Source: Parus major (taxonomy: Eukaryota; Chordata; Aves; Passeriformes; Paridae). Taken from it: DNA of 64,000 nt. Under the pieces are notes generated by a model. It searched no databases, had not been told where the DNA came from, and saw nothing but the letters and a program-made list of their open reading frames with translations. A program made the translations under genes and the position numbers. Below, in pieces: positions 13,761-26,365 of this stretch; position 1 is the first letter of the stretch; every line of letters begins with the position of its first letter. The DNA is taken from contig NC_031769.1 in NCBI RefSeq assembly GCF_001522545.3, positions 13,865,617 through 13,929,616 on the forward strand, read 5' to 3'.

Positions 13761-15630
13761 TCAGCCCCCAGTGCTTCCTCCCAGCCAGGGATGAGAGGAG
13801 CGGGGACACGAGGGTCACAGCAGACACATGCTTGGGGTACTCCTCTGCCCAGAGGAGCAGGGGACTCTGCTGTCAGGGCTCCCAGGTGAGGAGGAACATA
13901 TGCCACCAAGCTGCAGTTTTCTGTTGTTCTATTTACACCTCCTCCCCCGACAGCAAGAGCCAAGCCAGGAAACACTCTTTTCTGCAGCCATATGTGTGTC
14001 TGCAACAAGGATTTTTTTCAGCATATCGGTGATAACTGAGGGTATCACACTGCTTTGTGAGCAAAATTTTGTAGCATAAGGCAAACAACAGAAAGACTAC
14101 TACCAGAAACTACCTCCAAAGCTGTTTAGGCTGTCTTGAGAATTAAATCATTTTTCTTTGTCCTTTTGTTTAGATCTTTACCTTGTGTTGCCAAGCAACT
14201 GCACATGGAAGGTTAATGGCAAAGCTCTCCTTTTGGACCAGACAGGTAGAGGAGGTCTTTGAACTGTGTCAATCTGGTATGGAAATGACAACAGTTAACA
14301 GAGGAGAAAAAGCTCGTGGTCATTTGAATCTTCCTGTATTTTCCATGCATCCCAGAAAGAGAGGATGCTGCAGCAGAGATAGCCAAAGACAGGGCTTTCC
14401 TGTCCATGGGTTATAACTGCGCAAGTTCAAGGAAATTGAATCCATGCTCAGGCTACATCAAAAAGAAAATATCATTGCACCAGTGATTTCCACTCTGAAT
14501 TATCCTACCAACAGGCTTTCTCCCTCAGAAGGAAAATCTCAACTCACTGCTTCTCAAGCACTCATAGTCTGAGCCTCTGCAGCCCAAGAAGGAATCTCCG
14601 TCTCCATTAAATCACAGTGAAGCTATAAACGATGCCACATCTTCCTACCAGCAATACCTATTTCACCTTCCAGAAAAAAACCCAAAGACCACAGATTCCC
14701 TGTGAACTGGGACATGTATTTTTTTAGGCTGAATGTTCATAGTTTAAATAGCAAAAGAGGAGCCCAAGACTCTGTCTCATACTGTCTGCCACACTCAGTT
14801 TGCACAATTCACCGAGCATAGCCACAGGAGTTGAGGAGTCCTGACCATTAAGCACTTCCACGCCCACCCATCAGACTCCTGGTCTTTTCCATTCATTGTC
14901 TTGCTTTTTCTTTTAGGAATATTATTAATGATCCCAATCCTGTTTCCTAGTTATACCGTGTAACATCCATGTGTCTCAAGGCCAGGATTGCAAAGGACTT
15001 GCATTATTCCTAATTACATCCTTCATTTTGTAAACTCCTGGGTTTAGAAGGTATTAATTAGATTGGCCTAGTTAGTACTATTTTCAATTCATGATTTTTT
15101 CCATGCCTCATTTATTTGGCATTACTCCCAGGAGCTCTGCTGCTGGCCTCAGGACACTGCAGAGAGACACTTCCAGCTCTCTTTGCTGAGAAGAAACACA
15201 ATCAAAGTCAAAGCTTTTGCACCTAGAGACTCAGAAGAGCACCAATAAAAGTATTAGTTAAAAACAAGCCTCTCGAGTTTTTAAACCAAACAAGCCATGC
15301 AATGACAATAGAGGTTCTGATTTTAATACCAGTACTAATAAGCTGAACTAGTGAGAGCTCAACTATTCAAACTCTGGTCCAGACATAGCCAGAATAAAGG
15401 AATTCATCTCCAAAAGCTATGTGTGCTATTTAATCTCCAAAGGCCAATAAATACATCAGCAGGATCATGAATGAGCTTTACATGGAAGCCAGAGACTCAG
15501 TAAAATGATGGTTTAGTTTCTGCTGGTTTTCTATGGGAACCAGAGGGAACATGAAAAAAAGACATAAGAAAGGCAGAGAACTGCTGAGGGCTCATGGGAT
15601 GACTTCAATTGAGCCAAATGGAACACAACC
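13761..15630. other. Intergenic DNA with a GC-richer start
   Basis: The first 150 bases are GC-rich and include a consensus-like donor (CCCAG followed by GTGAGG at 13,886), but no partner acceptor or recognisable protein supports an exon. The rest is AT-rich spacer with no recognised gene or mobile element. Confidence 0.5.
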
Positions 15631-15633
15631 TCA

Positions 15634-15660
15634 CTCTCTCTCTCTCTCTCTCTATCTCTC
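15634..15660 (+). repeat. (TC)n microsatellite
   Basis: A pyrimidine dinucleotide tract of about 27 bp with a single interruption (CTATCT) near its right end. It is a likely length-polymorphic marker and has no gene context. Confidence 0.9.
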
Positions 15661-16582
15661 TCACTGAACAAACACATTTAGAAGTGAACATTTTTCCATG
15701 TTCATCATTCACACTGGAAAAACAGTCACTGTGGCAGATGAAAAACTATACCACACTAAAAAGAAACTGCAATCAAGCCTTATTTTTGTCACACAGTATC
15801 ATGGGTGCAGTCATGGGAGTTGTGCTGAAGCTCAGTTAAAAATAGAGCTATGGTATTTTGCAAAGTTTGCAGGCTGAACTGACCTGGCGGTTTCTGGGTT
15901 TGTATCGAGTCTAGCATCCTGCCTCAGAGAAATACTTACACTAACAGCTTCAACCAACAAGAAATGAAACCTCTCACAGCAAATGATTGATTACTGAAAA
16001 CAAATTAGCTCAGCTTTTTAACAAATATCCCATATGCAATAACAGCATAGTAGTTACAACTCATATATGTTAAAAATCAAGAAATCTTTGCTTTATCACT
16101 AACAGCATCACGGACCTTTAGCAGCTGTAGAACTGTACCCAGAGACAATCACCTTATCCACAAGCTGTCAGCTCTCTCTAACTAGTTTCTGAACACAGCA
16201 AATGTTAGGTTATTTAACCTAGCAAGGTAAATTCAGCTGTGAGCTATAAGAAAGAATAAATACTCCTGTATGGTTAAAATTGAGGAGATACAAATTTAAG
16301 ATCTCAGCTAAAACTATAGAAATCCATCAACGTGCCAACAATCATAATGTAATTGTACACAGCCCAACTCACAGTGCTAATATAGTTTAACTTTTCCTTC
16401 AAATTTGGCTGAAACTATCAAACATTTTATTTTAGTTTGCTAATGTTTTATTTCTTTTAATTCAAAGTATTTGTGTTCCTATACATGACTGATAATCTCT
16501 AAGTTCTCTTCTAAACAGGAAATTACACCGTAGAGTTCTAAGATCTCTGATAAGGTTCACACCTATGTGTACATCTGCATAC

Positions 16583-16804
16583 CTGATTAAGATTGGGATG
16601 GAATTAATTTTCTTCTTAGTACTTGGTACAGTGCTGTGCTTTGAAATTAGGAGAGAATAATGTCAATAACACACTGATGGTTTAGTTGTTGCTTGTGGTG
16701 CTCACTCTAAATCAAGGACTTCTCAGTTTTTCATGCTCTGCCAGCAAGCAAGTGTGCAGGAAGATCACAGCCAGGATGTGTGATCCAAACTGGCTACAGT
16801 GATG

Positions 16805-16854
<50 letters not shown>

Positions 16855-17176
16855 TTGAGGGAGTTGTCCAGGAACCACAGGTTGCTGCTCAGGGATGGGC
16901 TGGGCATTTATCAGTGGGTGGTGAGGAATTGCACTGCGCATCACATATTGTTTTTAAGTCTTTTCCTCTCTCTCCCTCTTTTCCATTACAGATATTGTTG
17001 TTGTTATTTTCACTTGTGTTATTAGCAGCACTATATTTTACTTTGTTTCAATTATTGAACTGTTTGCATCTCAACCCACCCATTTTAATTTTTTTTTCCA
17101 GTGCTCCTTACCCAGGGTAAGAGGCGTGTGAGTGAGTGGCTGCATGGTGCTTAGTGGCTAGGGTGAAACCACAACA
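16583..17176 (+). mobile_element. Solo LTR of an avian ERVL-type endogenous retrovirus
   Basis: About 590 bp matches the plan of a well-known group of bird ERVL long terminal repeats. The left end reads GATTGGGATGGAATTAATTT. The right half has a block near 16,914-16,950 around GGTGGTGAGGAATTGCACTG. It then has TCTCAACCCACCCATTTTA near 17,070 and a terminal block near 17,130-17,176 ending in GGGTGAAACCACAACA. No gag, pol or env-like frames flank it, so it is a solo LTR left after recombination between the two LTRs. It is clearly degraded. An (AT)n tract occupies the place where such LTRs carry their TATA-box region. The family assignment is from memory of consensus sequences. Confidence 0.8.
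16809..16849 (+). repeat. (AT)20 microsatellite inside the LTR
   Basis: About 41 bp of perfect alternating A and T, flanked by ATGTTTC on the left and ACACTTGAGG on the right. It lies within the ERVL-like LTR near the expected core promoter, so it probably grew from a CATATA-type seed in the LTR. It is a likely polymorphic marker. Confidence 0.95.
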
Positions 17177-17924
17177 CAATATTTGTTGTTAACTTGTATT
17201 TCTGTGTGACAATATGTGTTCACACCTGAAAAATCACTTTATCGGGAAAGACAATAATAAATTTCTCTTTGCAAGCATTCTGTGTCTCCAGAATTCCCTA
17301 AACACACTATTAAAGCCTTTCTGATTCTTTACAACCCATGTTAATTAATATTAATTATACATTAATAAGAATATGCTGTGGCAGACAGCAATTCTAGACA
17401 GACCATAGACAGATCAAATTGTACCTTTAATTGTGTTTTAAAACATACAAAGTATAAATTCTGTATAATGCTTTAGAAACTAAGAGGGTTAGGAGGATGT
17501 TGCAGTGGTCTCTGTTCTCCCTAAGAGATATGAGAGAACTCACTGACAGGAAACCATCAGGTAAATACATACTCAGAGCTCAAGGAAAGTGTCTTGTGTT
17601 CCATGTTAATTACCCTCCCTCCTCACACACACTGCTTCTTGATGGACAAAGAGACCAGTGTGGCTGAGCACATTTCGGGTACACAGACGTTCTTTGCCCA
17701 GAAGCACCAAAGTCTGGAGACATCAGGCACAGCCTCAGAGAGGCATCTGCACCAGGGACTGCTGCCACCAGAGTGAGAGAAGGCCACCTCCAAAGAGACT
17801 TGAGGAATAAAACAGCAGGAAGTCCTTGCACAGGCTGGCAGGCAGAACTGGCAGCTTGTGATGCTGGAAGTCTGAGCTACAGAGCCTTCTGGTGCCCAGG
17901 AGATAAGGACAGAGCCTACCAGAA

Positions 17925-17960
17925 AAACCCTTAGATCCAGGATTCAGGATCTAAGGGTTT
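17925..17960 (+). repeat. Perfect 14-bp inverted repeat, 8-nt loop
   Basis: The left arm AAACCCTTAGATCC (17,925-17,938) and the right arm GGATCTAAGGGTTT (17,947-17,960) are exact reverse complements, separated by AGGATTCA. The pairing stops at both ends of the stem. It is not followed by a T-run and is too short for a canonical pre-miRNA. A local template-switch mutation is the simplest origin. Confidence 0.95.
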
Positions 17961-20900
17961 GCAGTGAGCAATCACGTGCACACATCAATAACTGAATTAC
18001 ACTACCTGTGGCCAAGCAATTACCAGACACTGCCTGAAACTCACTGTCCCCTCTAAAGGACAAGATTCCTTCTTCAGATGGTATTCAGAGACAAAGATTC
18101 AGGGTATGAGGAGTTACTGGGAACACAGGGACTAGGTATGGATGGGTGCCTGAAGCTACTGGGGCACCTTTGTGGCTCTGCAAAGAAGAAATTCAAGAAA
18201 ATAATTTTCTTGAAAGAAAATCAAGTAATGCCAAGCAAACAGCTGAGCACTCAGACCTTGCTGACATTTTTCCCACTGGCTTCTCCTGGTAATAAATTTT
18301 AATTTAGCAGAGGACACTGATCTTGCTATTTTAACTTTCCAGTTTTCTTTGGGTCATATTGTTTTAGAGAAAGATATTAGGTTAATGCAAAATGATGTAG
18401 TCAGGAAATCAAGAGGGGTTTTTTTCTGTCCCTGGTTCTGGCACTGCCTCCCTCCATGCTATCAGCATTTTCTCAGAGCTCTCACCCTCCCAGTGCCCAC
18501 AAACTACTGTAATGCTTCCACAACCGGAGGAACTTGCTGGTTACATTTGACCAGCCCTATACAAATAGCAGGAATTTTAAGAGCAAGAAACTCTCTATAA
18601 GCCGTATGGGATTGATATCAATATATCAATAGATTCCTCCCTAATTGCAACAGATGCTCAAGTCAGTAGTTTCACCATACAATACAATGCATTGTAATGT
18701 CCTTTTCTGTGAGCAAGAATAAGCCAGATGCTTTTCCACAATGTACTGGAAGAAATATGCTGCTATATAGCCAGAAAAAAACAAATTTTACCTTAACTAC
18801 AGATGAACGTCTACAGAACAGCTTTTTTAATCTTGCTTCCTTGAAACTGATAAATTTTGACAGAGGATTTACCTACTGATGTCTATCCAGATGATCAAAT
18901 ACTGTAGGAGCTGAGATGGGTTTATCATCAAGGAATACGAAATTCCCCCAATGTCACAATTATATTTTTCTTATTTCTTTCTACAGTATCATTAGACAAA
19001 GGAAAAAATTAGCAATTTTCATTTTTCCTCCATTAACTACTTTTTTTCTTATTTATCTTCTCTATTCACTCTCATTTATCTTCCTTCTCATTTCCTTAGA
19101 GAGCAAACATTGCCAACCTGCTTTCCTACTTCTCTCATTAAATATAACTTTAATTATTTTTACTTCACCCATACCTGCTAGTTCTCTAAAGTTCTCTTCC
19201 ATCTGCATAAATTAGCACGTCACTATTCTAATCATCCTCTGTTGAAAATATCACCACCTAATTTTGGCATTTGGATCTTTGTTCCTTTGATCCTTTAATT
19301 GGCATCTACTGCTGAATTCCTGTGGGGCCACAGACCTCCCAGTAATTCACATTACCAACTCCTAAGCTACCCTACCTGACTATATATCACATATATATAT
19401 TAAAAATTGTATAAGCCACCTGAAGGCTGCAGGGCCACCAACCAAGTGTTATCCTACCATCCCAGGATCCCTGGGCACATGTTCCCACGCTGCTGCTGGC
19501 ACTGGCATTGCCACTTGTGCAACCACACAGGCAACCAGACCACACCTGCTCTTTCAGCTCTCTGTGCCTGTTTTGGGAGCTAAATTTTCTGCCAGATCAT
19601 GCCCAAGGGAGCCAGCAAGGAGATGAGCAGAGAGGGAGAAAGGCAGGACTGCCTTTTTTGCCCACAGGGCACACAGGAGGATTCACAGCTAGTATGAAAC
19701 TGCCATCTGGTATGTGCAAAAACCACACAGTGACAGGAGGAAATGTGCATTTAGATTCTTTCCAGCTACCACTTTTCTGTTTTAATCACAATCACAGTTT
19801 CATGAGGGCAGTGCAGTGCCCTTGTGGGGAGGGGGTTCCTATTTGCTTCATTGAACTGTTGAACTTCGCCAGGCCTTCAGATCAGCCAAGAGCAGAACAC
19901 ACAACAAGAAACGGGCAGGTTTTGCAATCCTTAGTCATCAGCTTCAACAGGAGTTTGTCTGGAGGGGAGGAGGGAAAACCGCTAACGAATAGGCCTAAAA
20001 ATAAATGCAAGGTTTCCTGACATTGTTTTCTGGTCCTCTGTATTCCCCCTATGAAGGAAAAAGAACAGTGGGATTCAAGCTGCATTTTAGTTTGTTGTTA
20101 AAATTTAGATCCCAGGAAAATATATAACAGGACTCAGAAACAAAAGCAGGTCTTGGTAGTAGCCATGATGACCTCCACTTTTGTTGTCCCTGGGGTTTGT
20201 GAAAGAGAAAGGAAATCACCCATCATTACCAACACCCCTTCAAATTATTAGTTACAAGTTTAGGTATCTAAATACTATACACTTAGAAGACCTTCTTTCC
20301 TCCAAAAGCTAGACCATTTTTATAGAAGAAACCAGTACATTACATTTATAGGTAACATCTTAAACTTTTCCATGTCAGAGAATATAATGAAAGCTCTAAT
20401 TGTTTCTTTCAGTATATTAGAGAACCTGTCAAAAATTCTCCCACATCTGCAGCAGCCAAATATACAACTTTTCTAGCTATGTATCTATCTATGTCACAGG
20501 AGAGGCTTAAAAAAGAAGCAGCAATATTGATCTTTCAGAAATCTATACAAAAACTATTTAGGTCCATCTATCTTGGATACCATAATTATAGAGCACCATT
20601 CTGGCTGGTTGTTAGGTTCCTCAAAACAAGTCAAAAAGTAGTAGTTTGAGTATTTATTTTCTCTTTTGGAGTACCTCATCGCAATTGCCCTAAAGATAAA
20701 AAATCCACAAGTTTTCCTAATGGTTTTCAAAAGCAAAAAAAGCCCATTTTTAGTGGGAGGGCTGTACAAGATGTATATAACAGGCAAACTCCACTGGGGT
20801 CTGGATGTATCTGGGGTCTGTTGTGCTGACATAGCAGTGTATGAGTTTTCTCACTGTTGCCCTTCTGGTGCCCTCGCCCAGCTGCTCTGGGGGAGTGAGT

Positions 20901-23900
20901 CAGGGCCTGTGTGAGGCTGAGCTACCTACCAAGGTTAACCTGAAACAACTTATTCCGCATTTTTTTCTGTCTCAGTCAGTCTTAACTTCATGTTACAAAG
21001 CTTAAGAACCCAAATTATTATTGGTTGACCTCATAAGACCTTCAATACACAGAAATAAAGTAAAACTCACGAAGTTAGATGAGCGATATTTGCTTGACTA
21101 AAGTGTGGGGAGCAAGAGCCAATTTAACTGGTATCATTTGCTGCAGGGATGGCTCCTCTCCTGGCCTGATGTTTGCCAGATGCTCATCCCAGTCCTAGGC
21201 TACTTCAACACCAGCAGCTGCTTCAGCTTTTTCCCCCAGTGCTCTCAGGCATTTTGCTACCCCTTTCACATCTGCTGGCATCCTGAATCATTTTGACATG
21301 AGTAAGTAAGTCTCTGTCACCACCCTGACTTCTGCTAGACAAGAATTACAGATGCCCAGAGCCACCTGCTACTCTTCCATCCTTTATTTCCTACCCATCA
21401 AATCACACTGCTCTTGTTTGTTAGGGGCCAGAGTGCTTTGAACACAATACAAAGATGTTATCAGCATTATTTCTGTGTACATATCCTGTTTCAGTCCTTT
21501 TTGCTTTTAGGTCCTGCCCTCCCTGTGACTTCTCCATGACCTTACCACTTGCTCTGTGAGACTGCCTCTGGTTATTGTGCTTCTAAGCTTAGATGCTCTC
21601 CTGTTATTGCTTTACCTTGATCTTCTACGTGAGCTCCCAGCAGACAAACAAGTGGAAAACGGCTGAAGCTGTAGTCTAGATGCATTAATTTGGAAGTATA
21701 GCATATCTATCTGAGGGACAGGGCAATGAAAAAGATCTCAAAACCAAGGAAGTGGATTATACAACAGAAAGTATGTCCACAGCTTCCCTTTTTTCTTCTG
21801 AGGCAGTTTAACATGACGGTTCAGCTTACAGGGATGATCTGTCCTTCACCACTCTGACCAGTCAGCACTACCCCAGGAAAGTGGCTAAATATTACATAAA
21901 CTATTATCAGAGGCAGCTTTGTAAAATATACACCTACAGACTTAGGGCTGCCCATTTGTTTGAATTTTCACTCTCCATCTGAGGGATGGCTGTCAAAGCC
22001 TGTGTTCTGCTGGGGGCAGGGTGTTCCTGGATGGCTGGTGAAGCTGGAGCATCACCAGTGGAGGCAGAACACGGCGAGGAGCCAGCCAGGCCAGGAGGCA
22101 GCTGGCATCATCTGCATTGATGCCAAGAGCAGCCACCAGCTCAAATCCCTTCTCCAGCTCCTCTTCATCTCCTGATAATATAATTATATAACCTGATCAA
22201 GCCCCAGCTTCATCAAAGACAAACTTGATCTCTGAATCATGACGTGACCTTGGGACAATGAAATTTTTAGTCAGGATGAAACACGCAACAGGAGCTTTTA
22301 CAGGATCTGGGAACAGAAAATTTTTGGATGCTGAGAATTGACACTCTTCTTCCTGAAAAAAGACAAGCCTCAAGTCTGATTCATAGAATAAAAATAAACA
22401 TTATACATGACCATTTTCTATAAAGCTATGAATATAATTTAAAACTGGAATAGATCACTATGATAATTTGTTTAGATTTCCTACAAGGTATTAACTATAT
22501 GAATTCTGTGAATTCTTGATTTTAAAAAATAGTTTGACAATATTTATTACAAGCCTGTTACCAATTATCCTCCCTACTAATAAATTGTACTTTTATCAGT
22601 GAAACTGAAAATAAAATACTGTCATTCTACAGTGAATGTAGTGTCAGAATACATCAGTTCCTTTTCTTATAAAATGTTAAATTTACAGGTTAAAATTCAT
22701 ATCAAATTGAAAATATGTAAATAGAGATTTCCACCATTTTGACATCCTTTAGAAATAACCAAATATACATATGGTTGGCATCACTGAAAGCCTGTATAGA
22801 AACTTAGTTTGCATCCAAAGTCAATTAATCTCTTTCCAAAATGCATTCTAAATAAGAATTGATTTGGTAACATTTTAAAATTGTATTATCAAGAGAGCCA
22901 GGTCTAAACGTACCATTTTAACTTGATTTGCCATTTCTCATTATCATTTTACTATTTATTTTGTCCCATTTTTCAATTGAATGACTTAAGTATTGCCCTT
23001 GAGATGCTCCTATTTATAGCATATCTTAGAATTTATTAGGTTCACAAAAATTCAGTCAATGATGTTGACCTTTACAAGAAAGAATCACTCAGACTCCTTA
23101 ATTCCATTTCACTGCATTGCAGTGGTATCTATCTTTCTCCATTTTATCTAAATTTTACCTATTTATTTCACTATCCTAAAGTTCCCTCAAGCAGGAGGAC
23201 ATTTTCAAGCTTCAATTTTTCATAGCCTCTTCATTAAATGCAAATTTCCTCTTTATGTAGTTTTTCTTTTTGCAGAAAATGTAGGACAACAGACAAAAAA
23301 TCCCTAAGATCTAAGAAAATTGTTGGTTAGTGAGGTATTTTAAAGTATGTTCTGAAAAGACAGAGAAGCCTTTCCTTCCACAAAAGCCTGGACAAGTCCA
23401 GAGCATGTCTAAGAATAAAACTGAGCGACCATCCAGAGCACCTTACAGTAATGTGGCTTTTCTGCTTCAAAATTAATAGTAAGACCACTAAGACTAGAAA
23501 AACCAGCACAGAGAAAAAAAAAATCCAAAACAAATCATGCAAAACTGAATTAACTTAGTAGATTACCAAGAGTTTAGATAAAATGTCTGCACAAGGAAAA
23601 ACATCACTGTAAAGCTTCAGCATAACAAGTAGATTATGTGGCTGTGGATTCACAGAAAAGAAGGTGATGGCAGGTTAATTATCCACATTTCATGTAGGCC
23701 TAGAAAGATCACAAAAGGGGCAGAATCTCAGAAATTATGGTAAAAAAAATATATTTTAACTTTCAAAGCTAGAATTGTCATGGATTTTGTTTGTAGTTGC
23801 TGTCACTAACTGCTGACTGTTTTATGCTGGGATTCAGGAATATGTGCCCAGTGAGAAATGCCTCAGCACAGAAGTTCTTTCAGAAACTCAAGAGAAGCTA

Positions 23901-26244
23901 GAAGGATGGAAAGGCCAGACAGAATCATGATATTTACTCAACCAGAGACAAAAGCAAAAGCACCAGCTCCAGTGCAGTGATGTAACACACAGAGGAGGCA
24001 GGATTTTATCAGGCCATAAAGTGATTTTGTCACACCTAAGGGTCAGCAAAGTTCATACTTACAATCTTTCTTCTCACTCTCTTATGATTATGAAAAAAAA
24101 AGTGGCAAAGTAGCTTCCTCTTTGCAAATATGAGACCCTTTTTATCTCACAAGCCATTTCTGCCACCCAAAGCCACCCCACAATCTTGGCTGTCAGGAGA
24201 GCTGGCAGAGCAGATGAGGATCCCAGCCCCTCTGAGGCATCACAAGGCAAATGAAGTGATGACCAGATCAAGCCTCTGGAAAACTTGCCTCCCCTTAATT
24301 TTGGAAAGTCAAACTTACCAGTTTACAGCATGTATTTGCAGATAAATGGATGCTCCCTAACAGACTCTGCAGGGACTTGTAACCATACAGTGTGTGGTGC
24401 TCGAGGAAAAATCCCACAGCTCCAGTGACTGCAACTACAGTATCCAGTGTCTGCCTGGTAAGAGCAGCTCTATCCCTACATGATGGGGATGAAAGATAAG
24501 GACCATTTCATTTTGTAAGACACAGATTAAAACAGAGATCTGCAATAATAAAATTGTGACAGAAAACTACAACGCAGGGTTTTTCCAGTAAGGCCAGCAC
24601 CTTCTCAGCTGTTCTAGTGAGACGTGTCTGTCCCTGTCTCTCACCTTTGCCATGCTTGAAAAGCCTCCTTTTCTGTCAGGATTTTCCAGTGACAGTATTC
24701 TCTGTGACAAGTCACATGGCAATGTGAAATACTAGATTATCCTTTCCATTTCTCCTTGATGTTTCCATGAATCACATATTCATCGGATCCCTCTGCTGTT
24801 TTCTCAGGAGGAGTATTTTAGTGTGGGGAAGGTGAAAATAAAAGGAGGGTGAGATTTGTCATCACACAGACAAAAAACTCTGGAGTGTGCTATTTATGGG
24901 AGACATCTACCTTCTCACTGACCTTACTTTCTTTGCACATTCATATATCCGTTAGAATTTATTAACTATGAATACATTAGGCTCCAGGTGCATAACATAG
25001 TGTCTAGAAAATATATTTTAATAAAATATCCCAACAGCATGTCCAGATAATGCTTGCAATGTCCCCATATGTCTCACTACACAGATCACACAACTTAGTA
25101 TGTCCTGGTAATATATGAGCTGCAATGGTATCATCAGCTACACTCATTACCATTTAAGATAGGACAAAAAAGGCAAGCTCCTATTAAGTGTTTTTGGGTT
25201 TCTAAATGTTCTCTTTGATACTTAAGAGCATAATATTTTAATTAAGGAGGTTGTTTTCCCATTATGGAAATAATTTTGAAGCAACTTTCCTCCTGGTTGC
25301 TTAAGCAGGTTCATTACAATGCAATGCAATTTACCCAGCTGGACAGGTCTGCAGGTGGCCAGAAACCCATTAGAGAGGTATCTACCTACTACAGGGGAAA
25401 CTAATATTCAGGAGACAGGAAATCTCACAGGGACTTCGATTTTGCCAGGCATTAACACAGTTGACTGGGTAGCAGGTGGCTGGAAGCATAAATTTCCCTG
25501 TAACTTATTTATTAGGTCTCCCTTGCCTCCCTTCTTCTAGAATTATGACATGCTCTTGGCATTGATAAACCCCAGCAAGGGCACACTGTAAAGACACGAG
25601 TAGCAAAGTCTTGATAAATATTTTTTATCTATTTGACCTGAGCTATTTGAGCCAAACTGGAGTCTTTTTCTTTTCTTTTCTGAGGAGAAAATAAAATATT
25701 CCTATGACGCAAACCTCCCCATTTAGAAATAATTTATAACTGCCTGTCTTCCTGGATAGAATAAGAGTCAAAGAGGAATTAGATTCTTCTGTCACAGCTC
25801 CAAACCTCCTTTCAGCCAAGTCTCTGCCTGGAAAGCTTTCCATCAGCTTTTTTTCCCCTACACTATAATCTGGATTTTCTCTCTGTTTTTTTCCCCTCTC
25901 TGTATTTCCATAATGTTTTCTCTCTCACTAAAGTTTTAGTCCCTCTGCTCATTCCTGTGGAAATTATCTGAGCTACAAAGTTCAGTTTTCACTTATCAAA
26001 TGCCTGTGTACTGCTTATATGTTTCAGTTACCTTGTGCCCCCAAGGAGCTCATCTGAAGTTCATGCTTCCATGGAAGCCTTGTCATCACACTCACCAGCT
26101 CTAAAGAGGTTTACTTCTGTGTAAACCAGAACACAGAAAAGAACAACATTTTCCATTCATTCTGGCAGGAAAAACATGGAAAGTCTCTCATGAGTGCGTT
26201 GGGAGTTGTTATTCAAATTCCCTAGAATATTCTGAAAATTTCAG

Positions 26245-26365
26245 CACTAATCCACGAAAGCCGAGGTCTGTCTGACCGCACTGCATCGCTTACAGAGCCG
26301 CTCGTGAAGCAGCGCCCACAGCACCTTCAGTTTCACAGCACACTCACCTGTTCGGCTACAGCAAA
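26245..26365. promoter_or_regulatory. Small CpG-retaining cluster, candidate regulatory element
   Basis: Eight CpG dinucleotides fall within about 100 bp (26,255-26,354), in a neighbourhood that otherwise has almost none. There is no coding frame of note, no LTR ends and no SINE promoter boxes. CpG retention suggests either an unmethylated regulatory element or a young insertion. The call is inference only. Confidence 0.25.

Noticed and set aside
13695..13889. Exon ending at donor-like CCCAG|GTGAGG
   Set aside because: No acceptor or recognisable peptide; a donor alone is too common to support an exon.
19508..20020. 170-codon plus-strand open frame, the longest outside the CpG island
   Set aside because: No recognisable domain or signal peptide, no splice or promoter context, and a GTG-type start if read as bacterial; expected by chance in 64 kb.
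22225..22270. MIR-like word GTGACCTTGGGACAATGA
   Set aside because: Only one short word matches and the flanks do not follow the MIR core, so no element is called.
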